Shown here: piece by piece, positions 1 through 7,503 of the stretch
How the letters are laid out: the number at the start of each line of letters is the position of its first letter
Position numbering within the stretch: the first letter of the stretch is position 1
DNA from: JBGPIK01 sp041484845
Lineage (GTDB): Bacteria > Desulfobacterota > Binatia > UBA9968
Length of the DNA: 24,774 nucleotides
Direction: 5' to 3'
Assembly (NCBI GenBank): GCA_041484845.1
Contig: JBGPIK010000048.1
Coordinates: 1 to 24,774, forward strand
Position numbers and translations under genes: made by a program
Notes under the pieces: generated by a model
The model's input: only the letters and a program-made list of their open reading frames with translations
Told to the model about the DNA's origin: nothing
The model's database searches: none

Positions 1-1
1 C

Positions 2-322
2 TTCCACCTGCCTTCGACCTTAGTGAGGACGCACATCGACCTCCTGGTTAAAAAAGCCAAAAGAGACAGAATTCCTCTCGCCGTTCACGAGGACGCCCTG
101 GTGGATCAGGGCGCGATGATTTCTTACGGACCGAATGGTCGGTTGATCGGGCTTCAAGCCGCGACGCTTGTATACAAGGTGTTGAAGGGAAGCAGACCCG
201 GTGAAATCATGGTGGAGAATCCCGAAAGGTTGTTTCTCGCCATCAACCGCCGTGCCACAAAGGAAATTGGCCTAAACATTTCTCGTGAAATCTTAGAACG
301 AGCCGACCGAGTGGTGGACTGA
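2..322 (+). CDS. ABC transporter substrate-binding protein (TrpX/ABC_sub_bind type), C-terminal part
   Basis: This is the last ~106 codons of a periplasmic substrate-binding protein; the frame is open to the left window edge, so the true start lies outside. A GTG at 23 is only an internal valine. The segment has the features I know from the C-terminal lobe of the ABC_sub_bind family (PF04392, COG2984): a short hydrophobic/basic stretch ending in an R-x-P-L pair, then G-A-M-I-S-Y-G-P, a helix with A-A-T-L-V-Y-K-V-L-K-G, and the closing pattern of A-x-x-x-G-L followed by a helix ending in R-A-D. Such proteins deliver small ligands (amino acids or unknown organics) to an ABC importer, but no permease or ATPase is visible. 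It sits 97 bp upstream of a histidine kinase on the same strand, so they may be co-transcribed. The family call is firm and the ligand unknown. Confidence 0.85.
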   Translation, partial: FHLPSTLVRTHIDLLVKKAKRDRIPLAVHEDALVDQGAMISYGPNGRLIGLQAATLVYKVLKGSRPGEIMVENPERLFLAINRRATKEIGLNISREILERADRVVD

Positions 323-419
323 AATTGCCAGGGAAGGGGTAACGAATATTCTGGTGTTTCCGGCGAGGTCCTTAGCTGCGCGGATGAGCTGCATCATGAA
401 ACTTCAAAAGGCTGCTTGA

Positions 420-3305
420 GTGCACTTCCTAAAACTTAAGACGATTCGCACCCGACTTTTGGTGGCCCTTGTTTTACCCGCGCTAGCGTTAGCGACGATC
501 GGCGCATTGATCTGGGCCTACAGCGTCCAGCCCGCCTTGACGGTGGGCGTAGGCAAGAATCAACAAGAGATTGCCCAAAGAGCAGCCGATCAAATAGCCC
601 ACTTTATTCAAGAAAGAATCGACGGGCTGGTCGCGGCAGGTCAGATCGGTAATCTCTGGGAGGCTGATCATGGCCATCGAAAGGAATCTTTAAATCGCGT
701 TTTGAAATTTGATCCTGCGATTCAAGAGATCTCCATGGCCGACGAAAGCGGGCGTGAAATCATTCGAGTTTCAAGATTGTCCGCATATACAGATGCTGAC
801 TTGAGGTCGCTAGGGAGAGAAGAAAAGTTCCGCCAGGCCTTCCAGGGAAGGGTCTTTATTAGCCCGGTGTACCATGCGCCTACGGCTGAGCCCTTCATCA
901 CTTTGGCTGTTCCGATTGAGTTCACTGCGAAAGAGATTAAAGGCGTCATCGTTGCCGAAGTCAGCCTTAAAAAGCTCTGGAATTCCATCTCCGATATTAA
1001 GGTGGGTAAATCGGGGCAGGTCTTCGTGGTCGACCACAAAGGCAATCTTATTGCCCATCCCGACTATTCCAAGGTTCTTTCCGGAACTAATCTGGCGGCT
1101 CTTCACGAAGTGAAAGAGTTTCTCCATTACTCGGATGCCGATCCGGGCTTCGGTGAGCCTGTTGTGGGGCAAAACGGTAAGCAAGTCATGAGCAGCTATG
1201 CACGAGTTGCGCAGCCCGATTGGGCGGTCGTCGTCGAAGAGCCGGTTGAAACTTCATTGGGGGAAGTCAAGCAGATTCAAGCGCTAGCGATCGCGTTCTT
1301 TATGTTAACGCTCGGCGGGACACTTGGAATCAGCTATTACTTTGCCGCCCGCGTCACCAGACAGGTGCGCCAGCTAGAGGAAGGCGCAAAGCTCATTGCC
1401 AATGGAAATTTGGCATACAAGTTAAACATCCATTCCGGTGATGAGATTGAAACCTTGGCGAATCAGTTCAATCGTATGGCCACGGAATTGAGCGCCTCTT
1501 ATCAGGGCTTGGAAAATAAAATGACGGAACGAACCGGAGATCTGTCATCCTTGTATGCGGCCCTGGCGCCCCTGGCATCCTCGGATAGTGCTCAACTGTC
1601 CCAGCAGATCGTAGATAGGCTCAAAGAGGCGACGCACGCTGACGCGGCACTCATTCGGATTCTCGATGAAGAAAAGAAGTCCTTTCTTTATCGCGCGCAG
1701 GCCGGATTTCCTGCAGGCTATCTAGAGAGTACGCGCATTCTCGAGAAGGACTCCGCTATTGGGAGGGCCTTCTGGACCGAAACGCCGATCATTGCAGGTG
1801 ACATTGAGACAGATTCCAGGCTGAAGGGCAAAAAGCAGCTCGAGGCGGGATTCAAATCCAGCGCTTTCCTGCCGTTTAGGATTGCAGGGGAGCTGCGGGG
1901 AATGATCCATCTCGCGAGCCGGACGGTGGGTCACTTTAGCGCAGACAAGACCGATCATCTCATGGCTATCGCCCGTCAAATGGGCGTAGCCATGGAAAAC
2001 CAAGAACTCTTTCGGAAAGCGGAGCAAAGAGCACAGGAACAAGTGGTCCTTAGAACTCTCGCTATGGCTACCGGTCAGTTGTTGGAAATTGGAAAACTGT
2101 TCGATATCGCCTTGGAAAAAACAGTGGAAGTAACCGGGCGGCCGCGGATCACTATCAGGCTCAAAGACCCATTCACTGGCAAGATTAATTTAGTCGCGCA
2201 TCGGGGACTCTCGGAGGCGGAGGTAGAGAAACTGAGTCTCAAGACGGAACATGCGGCGGTTGAGCAAGTGGTTACATCCGGAAATGTGCTGATAATCGAT
2301 GGCACTGGGCAGAATCGTTCCCCGGATCTTTTGGAAGCGACTCGCTCAGCCGCTTGGATACCGATCAAGGCTGAGTCGAGGGTTGTCGGTGTTCTCGGGA
2401 TTTCTGAAAACCAATCGCGTACCTTCTCTCCGGGCGAGGTAAGGCTCCTCGAGGCTATAGGAAGCATCATCGGCGTCGCTATAGAGAATGCTCGGCTGTT
2501 TACTGAGATTAATCGCCAGGCGGTCGAGCTCGCCAAGGCGAACAAGGGCAAAGACGAATTTCTGAGCATCTTGTCTCACGAGCTCAGGTCCCCTCTTAAC
2601 GTCGTTCTCGGTTATTCTCAGGTGCTCAAAGAGGGAATGCTTGGGGAAATCGTTCCGGAGCAAGAAAAAGCTCTTGAAAAGATCATGGCTGCCGCCAAGG
2701 GACAATTAGCCATGGTCAACAGTATCTTGCAGGTAACCAAAATTGAGGCCGGCGCGGCTAGCGTAACAAGAGAGGAAACCAATGTGGCTGAACTCCTCGA
2801 TGAGATTAGATCGGGTTACGATCTTCCCATTAATAAAGAGGTCGCCCTCCGCTGGGAGTATGGCACTGAGCTGCCGGTACTCAAGACCGACGGCGAGAAA
2901 TTAAAGCATATTGTTCAAAATCTAGTCGGCAATGCGATCAAATTTACGGAAAGAGGGAACGTAACAGTCTGCGCGCGATATATTCCAGACTCTAGGGTGT
3001 TGGAGCTTACGGTTTCAGATACTGGAGTAGGGATTCAGCCGCAAGCGTTAGCTACGATCTTTGAAATGTTTAAACAGGCAGACAGCTCGGATACCAGACG
3101 ACACGAGGGTTTAGGAATAGGTCTTTTCATTGTAAGAAAGTTTACCGAAATGCTTGGAGGATCGATTGACGTGAAAAGCGAGCCGGAAAATGGATCCTGT
3201 TTCACGGTTACGCTACCCGCTGACGGTACAGGCTGGAAGGACTCACGCCCGGATTCCCGTTCTCATGTGCTCGCGCCGCCGATCCCATCGCCCCATTCCC
3301 TTTAG
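420..3305 (+). CDS. Membrane sensor histidine kinase (dCache-HAMP-GAF-GAF-HisKA-HATPase)
   Basis: A 961-residue hybrid-length sensor kinase with no receiver domain. Residues 12-34 form a first membrane helix. Residues ~38-285 are an extracytoplasmic double-Cache-like sensor region. A second helix lies at ~286-309, and HAMP at ~310-363 (with the D-E-I-E-x-L segment at 341-346). Two GAF-like domains follow at ~375-530 and ~545-695. HisKA is at ~705-775 with the phospho-acceptor His720 in S-H-E-L-R-S-P. The ATPase domain has the N box (N834, N838), D-T-G-V-G at 867-871 and G-L-G-I-G-L at 897-902, so all kinase boxes are intact. The GTG start at 420 follows an in-frame stop immediately and has AAAAGG at 406-411 with 8-nt spacing. 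It would sense a periplasmic ligand plus cytoplasmic signals and phosphorylate an unlinked response regulator; none is in the window. The last ~27 residues are Pro/Ser-rich and unlike the family. Confidence 0.93.
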   Translation: MHFLKLKTIRTRLLVALVLPALALATIGALIWAYSVQPALTVGVGKNQQEIAQRAADQIAHFIQERIDGLVAAGQIGNLWEADHGHRKESLNRVLKFDPAIQEISMADESGREIIRVSRLSAYTDADLRSLGREEKFRQAFQGRVFISPVYHAPTAEPFITLAVPIEFTAKEIKGVIVAEVSLKKLWNSISDIKVGKSGQVFVVDHKGNLIAHPDYSKVLSGTNLAALHEVKEFLHYSDADPGFGEPVVGQNGKQVMSSYARVAQPDWAVVVEEPVETSLGEVKQIQALAIAFFMLTLGGTLGISYYFAARVTRQVRQLEEGAKLIANGNLAYKLNIHSGDEIETLANQFNRMATELSASYQGLENKMTERTGDLSSLYAALAPLASSDSAQLSQQIVDRLKEATHADAALIRILDEEKKSFLYRAQAGFPAGYLESTRILEKDSAIGRAFWTETPIIAGDIETDSRLKGKKQLEAGFKSSAFLPFRIAGELRGMIHLASRTVGHFSADKTDHLMAIARQMGVAMENQELFRKAEQRAQEQVVLRTLAMATGQLLEIGKLFDIALEKTVEVTGRPRITIRLKDPFTGKINLVAHRGLSEAEVEKLSLKTEHAAVEQVVTSGNVLIIDGTGQNRSPDLLEATRSAAWIPIKAESRVVGVLGISENQSRTFSPGEVRLLEAIGSIIGVAIENARLFTEINRQAVELAKANKGKDEFLSILSHELRSPLNVVLGYSQVLKEGMLGEIVPEQEKALEKIMAAAKGQLAMVNSILQVTKIEAGAASVTREETNVAELLDEIRSGYDLPINKEVALRWEYGTELPVLKTDGEKLKHIVQNLVGNAIKFTERGNVTVCARYIPDSRVLELTVSDTGVGIQPQALATIFEMFKQADSSDTRRHEGLGIGLFIVRKFTEMLGGSIDVKSEPENGSCFTVTLPADGTGWKDSRPDSRSHVLAPPIPSPHSL

Positions 3306-3355
3306 CAAGGAGTGACCGGTGACGTTAAGATTTCTTTTTTAATCGCTTCGGGTTT

Positions 3356-3390
3356 GATTCCCCGTAGCTTGCTGCGTAATGAGCTATTCC
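3356..3390. repeat. Diverged copy of an interspersed palindromic repeat
   Basis: The segment runs GATTCCCCGT, AGCTTGCTGC, then TAATGAGCT. It aligns with the copy at 3562-3594 over its whole length, but the right arm has decayed (GTAATGA instead of GGGGTAGT), so it no longer makes the full stem. It looks like an older member of the same family. Confidence 0.5.
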
Positions 3391-3409
3391 AGACCTCTAA
3401 GAGTCCGTC

Positions 3410-3434
3410 ATTCCCGAATGCTTCTATCGGGAAT
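3410..3434. repeat. Hairpin with perfect 8-bp arms (ATTCCCGA / TCGGGAAT)
   Basis: Arms 3410-3417 and 3427-3434 are perfect inverted repeats around a 9-nt loop, flanked by CCGTC on the left and CCAGG on the right. That context matches the dispersed 'GTCATTCCCG...CGGGAATCCAG' intergenic repeat common in environmental proteobacterial genomes. Family membership is from memory; the palindrome is seen directly. Confidence 0.6.
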
Positions 3435-3561
3435 CCAGGCGAGACCGAACCTGGACCCCCGACCCATTCGACGTGGCTCAGGGTCGTGGTGAGCAAAGTC
3501 GAACCACAATTAGAACATTCGGGGGTGACGCTGTTGGGATAAAATCTCACCGCTATGTTCT

Positions 3562-3594
3562 GATACCCCGTCAGCTTGCTGCGGGGTAGTTCAT
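3562..3594. repeat. Palindromic repeat, 7+4 bp nested stem
   Basis: TACCCCG at 3564-3570 pairs with CGGGGTA at 3582-3588, and CAGC pairs with GCTG inside it, leaving a single unpaired T and a 2-nt loop. The result is a strong compact hairpin. There is no T tract after it on either strand, so a REP-like repeat fits better than an intrinsic terminator. Confidence 0.6.
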
Positions 3595-3684
3595 TTGTTC
3601 GCCTGAAAAGATTCTTCCCGTTCCAGATCCTGGAGCAGAGACGCGTCGACAAACTGAGCGGGGTTGGCTTGGGCCGCTTTTGTT

Positions 3685-4449
3685 CTATAGAGGAAAAGAC
3701 GCTGCAACTGCGCCGGCGCTGCCGTCGACCCACAGGCCTTGAACGACATAGGCCATATAGATCGCGTCCGCTATCACGCGTCGCATATTATTTTTCATCA
3801 GTTGCGCGTTGATGCAATCCTCCTGCAGCTCTTTGGTGGTCCCATACTTCTTCAGAATTTCTTTTCGGATCAAGCCATGCTCGACGTCGATGTCGGCATG
3901 CAGCTTATAAAACTCCAAAGCCTCATCGGGCACCCAAGTGTAGTGTTTGCGAAAAACGGCGAGGTCGCGTGCCATGGCTTTTGCTGTGTCGTCCCCTTCG
4001 GAGACGGCGACGCCGAGGAGCCACGAAGTCTTAAACGCGGCAGTGGCAAAACTGTCCACGGCGAACTTGACGCCGAAGAGGGGTTCGGAGGTTTTCACAT
4101 ATTCGCGGTTCAACCCCAAACCCTCGCAGACGTCCAACCAGTACTCGGGATGAGCCTTGCCCGGTTTGCCGATCAGATCTTCACCTTCTTCCTCGAGCGC
4201 TTTCGGCAACCACATCCTGCGCACTTCCGGATGGGGACAATTGTAGAGAATGGAATATTCCTTGATCGGCACCTGGCGAGTGAAATAGTAGCGCTCCTTT
4301 CCCCAGCCCTGAAGTTGCTGCTTGCTGCATTGGCCTTCACGAAACAGCGTGTCCCAGGGATGCGCCGGCCGCTGGTGATCGCTCTTATTGACTTCAAAGA
4401 AGGTTTGGATGAATTCGTCGGGACCCAATTTCCGGTCGAGTTTAAACAT
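3685..4449 (-). CDS. Heme-oxygenase-fold protein (TenA/PqqC/CADD-like), candidate diiron oxygenase
   Basis: A 254-residue, largely helical protein resembling the TenA/PqqC/CADD heme-oxygenase-like superfamily. Characterised members include PqqC, the thiaminase TenA, and the diiron oxygenases CADD, UndA and SznF. Residues H184, D188 and H191 (F-Y-K-L-H-A-D-I-D-V-E-H-G) reproduce the HxxxDxxH spacing of the second metal-binding helix of CADD-type enzymes. A Glu cluster at 86-90 followed by H100 (A-H-P-E-Y-W) fits the first metal helix, and E151 is a possible bridging ligand. This points to a non-heme di-iron enzyme rather than a PqqC orthologue; no other pqq gene is present. The start is ATG 4449 with GAGGAGG immediately upstream. 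The next same-strand gene upstream is the bicupin dioxygenase, 419 bp away across a repeat element. The fold is likely; the substrate is unknown. Confidence 0.75.
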   Translation of the reverse strand: MFKLDRKLGPDEFIQTFFEVNKSDHQRPAHPWDTLFREGQCSKQQLQGWGKERYYFTRQVPIKEYSILYNCPHPEVRRMWLPKALEEEGEDLIGKPGKAHPEYWLDVCEGLGLNREYVKTSEPLFGVKFAVDSFATAAFKTSWLLGVAVSEGDDTAKAMARDLAVFRKHYTWVPDEALEFYKLHADIDVEHGLIRKEILKKYGTTKELQEDCINAQLMKNNMRRVIADAIYMAYVVQGLWVDGSAGAVAASFPL

Positions 4450-4620
4450 TTTCCCTCCTCGTTGTCGGCGAGCGAGTTAATGGTTTTTGATTGACGCATG
4501 GAGTTGCAAAGCGCAAGGAGCAAAGAGCGAAGCGCAAAGAGCAAACGGTAGTATGGAGAACGCGCGAAGCATCTCCTTTGCCCTTCGTTCTTTGCCCTGA
4601 AGGGTGCGAGCTCACCTGAC
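4450..4620. other. Purine-rich leader region upstream of the heme-oxygenase-fold gene
   Basis: No gene seen. The stretch carries near-repetitive GCAAAG/GAGCAAAG words (about 4505-4550) and then a CTTTGCCC / TTTGCCCT motif that partly inverts them. Similar words recur inside the element at 7504-7717, so this may be more of the same mobile sequence. It must also hold the leader and any promoter for the gene starting at 4449, but I see no convincing -35/-10 pair. Confidence 0.4.
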
Positions 4621-4848
4621 TTATTCATGTGTGAGGGCGACCGAGAGGCGAGCCCTCCAGAGCGAGGCAATGGGCCTGTGCCTTGGAGCGCCCTGCAAAC
4701 TGAGTTTCTGAAGCAAACGCGTGAGAAAAAAGCGAGCGACGATCCGAGCACCAAAGACGGTATTGAAACTGTTCGTCTCTGTGCCTCGCTCCTCCGATCT
4801 CACCTCTCGATCGACACCGTGTCATCGATTTCCCTCTAACCGTGAATA
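4621..4848. mobile_element. MITE-like element, copy 1 of 2 (no transposase)
   Basis: The left end TTATTCAT (4621-4628) and right end GTGAATAA (4841-4848) are inverted matches at 7 of 8 positions. Subterminal arms CGACCGAGAGG (4638-4648) and CCTCTCGATCG (4803-4813) also pair at 10 of 11. The first 64 bp match 7513-7575 of the second copy at roughly 83% by eye, including GCGAGGCAATGGG. Both copies read A-H-C-L-A-L-E-G on the minus strand, but no reading frame is otherwise shared, so I treat it as non-coding. The middle differs between copies. It lies between the bicupin gene and the heme-oxygenase-fold gene. Confidence 0.6.
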
Positions 4849-4868
4849 ATGCGAGCTGGTACCTTGCG

Positions 4869-5885
4869 TCACTCCGGTTGCGGGTTCTCTCGGTAATGGC
4901 CGATGGCTTCCATCAGCGGTTTATCCGACATAACGAAAAACACCGCGGGGTCTTTCGATGTGTTTTCGTGGCGATGGTAGTACCAGAGGGGAATGACGAA
5001 GGAGTCGCCTTGTTCCCACTCGTAACGCTTATCGCCGATGACGGTCACGCCGCTGCCGCGGTAGACGTGATAAATTGTAGAGCTCGTGTGGCGGTGGCTT
5101 CTGGTTTTCTCACTGGAGCGAAGCATCTGAATCTGACAGGACATCGTAGGCAGCGTTGGTCCGCCGGTCAGAGGATTCGCGTACTCCAGCACGATGCCAT
5201 CAAAAGGATCGCCGGGATGCTCGCCCACGTTGTTTAACGCTTTCTCGGTATCTGCCCATTTATAGGCAAAAGCGGGCGGTTGAATAGAATTCGCGCGTAC
5301 CCAGGAAGGCCGGAGCGCGCCCAGACTAGAAGCCGAGTAGCCTTCCGGCTTTGTCACCGGCTGTTTCTTGCGCGGATCGGGCTCGTGGAAGTCGGTCTCG
5401 AGGAGACGGACCAGCGGCGCATCCAGGCCGTCGAGCCATAACATGGTGTTGCCGGAATTATTCTCATGGTCATGCCAGGTCCAACTAGGCGTGGTCGCAA
5501 AATCGCCTTCTGCGATCTCGAAAGATTCGCCTTCGACAATGAGCCGCGCGCCGCGGCCTTTGAGGACAAAACGCACGGCGCCGGCCATGTGCCGGTGGCT
5601 GAGCGCTTCTTCGCCGGATTTGAGCATCTGCAAATTCAAAACCAGCGTGCGGGTGGTGCCGTTCTTGAGCGAAGGGTTCCAAAATTGGATGACGCGGCGA
5701 AAGGACAAATCCAGCCCGACCACTTCGCCCGCTTTTTCGATGGCGGCGAAAAGATCTCTGCCTTTCCACAGGCAGGGCTCGTAGGACGGCACCGGCTCGC
5801 GGTAAACGTCACCCTGCATATTTTGCCAATAACCCTTGAAGTTCTTGCTCTGGAGTTCTTGCTCGAATGCTTTCAGGTCTCCCAT
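4869..5885 (-). CDS. Gentisate 1,2-dioxygenase-like bicupin
   Basis: A 338-residue two-cupin protein of the gentisate / salicylate / 1-hydroxy-2-naphthoate dioxygenase family, which use Fe(II) and O2 to open an aromatic ring between vicinal carbons. The N-terminal cupin has H97-x-H99 (S-H-R-H-M) and H138 (W-T-W-H-D-H). The C-terminal cupin keeps the same set at H264, H266 and H304, so both metal sites look complete. Length fits the family (about 340-390). I chose ATG 5885 over a start 45 bp upstream because GGAGGT lies 6 nt before it and the protein then begins at the usual distance from the first cupin. No maleylpyruvate isomerase or fumarylpyruvate hydrolase is adjacent; the glutathione S-transferase at 15249 is a distant candidate only. 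Gentisate itself is not proven as the substrate. Confidence 0.85.
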   Translation of the reverse strand: MGDLKAFEQELQSKNFKGYWQNMQGDVYREPVPSYEPCLWKGRDLFAAIEKAGEVVGLDLSFRRVIQFWNPSLKNGTTRTLVLNLQMLKSGEEALSHRHMAGAVRFVLKGRGARLIVEGESFEIAEGDFATTPSWTWHDHENNSGNTMLWLDGLDAPLVRLLETDFHEPDPRKKQPVTKPEGYSASSLGALRPSWVRANSIQPPAFAYKWADTEKALNNVGEHPGDPFDGIVLEYANPLTGGPTLPTMSCQIQMLRSSEKTRSHRHTSSTIYHVYRGSGVTVIGDKRYEWEQGDSFVIPLWYYHRHENTSKDPAVFFVMSDKPLMEAIGHYRENPQPE

Positions 5886-5891
5886 GATCGC

Positions 5892-5897
5892 ACCTCC
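5892..5897 (-). promoter_or_regulatory. Ribosome binding site of the bicupin dioxygenase gene
   Basis: GGAGGT on the minus strand, 6 nt before ATG 5885. It decides between this start and an upstream in-frame ATG at 5930 that has no such site. Confidence 0.75.
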
Positions 5898-6005
5898 AAC
5901 CTGCAAGTGATCTTTTCTAGCCCAATTCAAACAGCTGTTACAAGGCGCAGCAACAGCCCTTGCGGTGACGCAGAGATTCGAATGAGAGCGAGCCGAGGAT
6001 CAAGC

Positions 6006-7409
6006 CTATTCAATCGGTTTGACGGTGATCATGTTGGTGGTGCCGGCTTGATGCAGCGGCAGTCCCGCGGTGAAAGCAACGAGATCGCCGCGTTTGACGA
6101 ACCCCAGCTTGAGCGCTTTCTTTTGCGCCTCTCGAATCATGACGTCCGTGCTCTGAAATCCTTTGACAGGCACCGGAAAAACTCCCCAAACGAGACAGAG
6201 GGTTTTTACGGTTTGCGCTTCCGGGCTGATGGCGATGATCGGATGCCGCGGGCGATAGCGCGCAATCATGCGTGCCGTGCTCCCGGAAGAAGTCGGAATC
6301 AGGAAAGCTTTCACGTGAAGATCGCGCGCCAGTGAAATCGCCGCGAAACTGATCGCCTCCGGGATACTTTGCTTGAGCCCGGCGGACTGATAACGGGGTT
6401 CAAGAATTTGCTCGGTCTCCTCGGCAACCTTAGCCATCGTTGTGACCGCTTCCAACGGATAATCTCCCGCAGCGGTTTCTTCCGATAACATGAGCGCGTC
6501 TGTGCCGTCGAGCACCGCGTTGGCGATGTCGGCGACCTCCGCACGCGTCGCGCGCGGGTTCTGCACCATCGAGCGCAGCATTTGCGTCGCCGTGATCACG
6601 GGTTTACCGAGATCATTGGCTTTGCGGATCATGAGTTTTTGCATCGCGGGAATTTTCTCCGGCGCAATCTCGAGACCGAGATCGCCGCGCGCCACCATGA
6701 TGCCATCGACCTTCTCGAGGATGGCGTCAATGTGATCGAGCGCTTCATGTTTTTCCATTTTGGCGATGATCGGAATGGTCGACCCGCGTTTTTTCATTTC
6801 TCGGCGCGCATAAACAATATCGTCGGCATTGCGCACGAAAGAGAGGGCGATAAAATCGACTTTTTGCTCGATGCCGAAGGCGAGATCCCGTTTGTCCCGA
6901 TGGGTGAGCGAGCGGATGTTCAAACGGGTGCGTGGGAAGTGAATGCCCTTGTGCGAGCCCAAAATGCCGCCCACGGTAGTGCGGCACTTGACCTCGTGTT
7001 GGCTAACCTGGACAGCTTCGAGCTCGATCTCGCCGTCACCGAGCAGGATCGGGTCTCCCTTCTTGACGGCACGGGTTAAACCTTTGAAGTTCACCGACAC
7101 GGCCAGCTCGGAGCCGAGAATTTTTCTCGTGGTCAGCACAAAGGGACGTCGCGCTTGAAGCCGAACGCGATTCTCGGCCACTGGCCCGATACGAATTTTT
7201 GGCCCCGGTAGATCCTGCAGAATGGCGATGGGCTTGTCGAGGCGCCGCGCGATGCGGCGAATTTTTTCTATAACCTCTTTGTGAAACGCGTAATCGCCGT
7301 GGCTGAAATTCAAACGCGCAACATTCATGCCGGATTCGATTAGACCAGTGAGCACCCTGTCTGACGCGCTGGCGGGACCGATGGTGCAGACGATTTTCGT
7401 TTTACGCAT
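6006..7409 (-). CDS. pyk: Pyruvate kinase
   Basis: A 467-residue glycolytic enzyme that transfers phosphate from phosphoenolpyruvate to ADP. It begins M-R-K-T-K-I-V-C-T-I-G-P-A-S, the standard N-terminus, so I start at ATG 7409 rather than at 7475. Visible motifs are N-V-A-R-L-N-F-S-H-G, the active-site segment around A-K-M-E-K-H-E-A, M-V-A-R-G-D-L-G-L-E-I, and the T-A-T-Q-M-L...S-E-E-T-A helix region. The B domain and C-terminal allosteric domain are present at normal length. Residue K71 in G-P-K-I-R-I-G stands where K+-dependent enzymes have Glu, with L67 and I74 also of the K+-independent type. The Shine-Dalgarno is weak (TTGAGAA). Neighbours are not glycolytic; a repeat element separates it from the transporter genes upstream. 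Confidence 0.96.
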   Translation of the reverse strand: MRKTKIVCTIGPASASDRVLTGLIESGMNVARLNFSHGDYAFHKEVIEKIRRIARRLDKPIAILQDLPGPKIRIGPVAENRVRLQARRPFVLTTRKILGSELAVSVNFKGLTRAVKKGDPILLGDGEIELEAVQVSQHEVKCRTTVGGILGSHKGIHFPRTRLNIRSLTHRDKRDLAFGIEQKVDFIALSFVRNADDIVYARREMKKRGSTIPIIAKMEKHEALDHIDAILEKVDGIMVARGDLGLEIAPEKIPAMQKLMIRKANDLGKPVITATQMLRSMVQNPRATRAEVADIANAVLDGTDALMLSEETAAGDYPLEAVTTMAKVAEETEQILEPRYQSAGLKQSIPEAISFAAISLARDLHVKAFLIPTSSGSTARMIARYRPRHPIIAISPEAQTVKTLCLVWGVFPVPVKGFQSTDVMIREAQKKALKLGFVKRGDLVAFTAGLPLHQAGTTNMITVKPIE

Positions 7410-7503
7410 TTTTCTCAATCTACACGAGTCGGTACGAGAATCAATCGGAGGAATACAGCGGCAAGCCGAGGGCAAAGAGCCACAACCACGAAGCGGCGGG
7501 CAC

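Larger units (their letters stand above)
3306..3684. other. 379-bp intergenic gap between convergent genes, repeat-rich
   Basis: No credible gene. Open frames here on both strands translate to low-quality sequence built on palindromes. The gap holds two diverged copies of an A-G-C-T-T-G-C-T-G-C repeat and one A-T-T-C-C-C-G-A hairpin, each listed separately. It lies between the 3' ends of the histidine kinase (+) and the heme-oxygenase-fold gene (-), so any hairpin could also stop transcription, but none is followed by a clear T run. Confidence 0.7.

Noticed and set aside
3564..3588. Intrinsic transcription terminator
   Set aside because: The hairpin is strong but no T run follows on either strand; a REP-like repeat explains it better.
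3302..3733. 143-codon minus-strand open frame
   Set aside because: It lies over two palindromic repeats and overlaps the end of the heme-oxygenase-fold gene on the same strand in another frame. The translation has no domain character.
3739..4494. 251-codon plus-strand open frame
   Set aside because: Exactly antisense to the heme-oxygenase-fold gene, which has a recognisable motif and a strong ribosome binding site.
4625..4825. Small minus-strand open frames inside the repeat element
   Set aside because: Only the A-H-C-L-A-L-E-G stretch is shared with the second copy; frames outside it diverge and there is no ribosome site. Treated as non-coding element sequence.
5466..6335. 289-codon plus-strand open frame
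   Set aside because: Antisense across the start of the dioxygenase gene and the end of pyruvate kinase. High GC at third positions opens the opposite frame.
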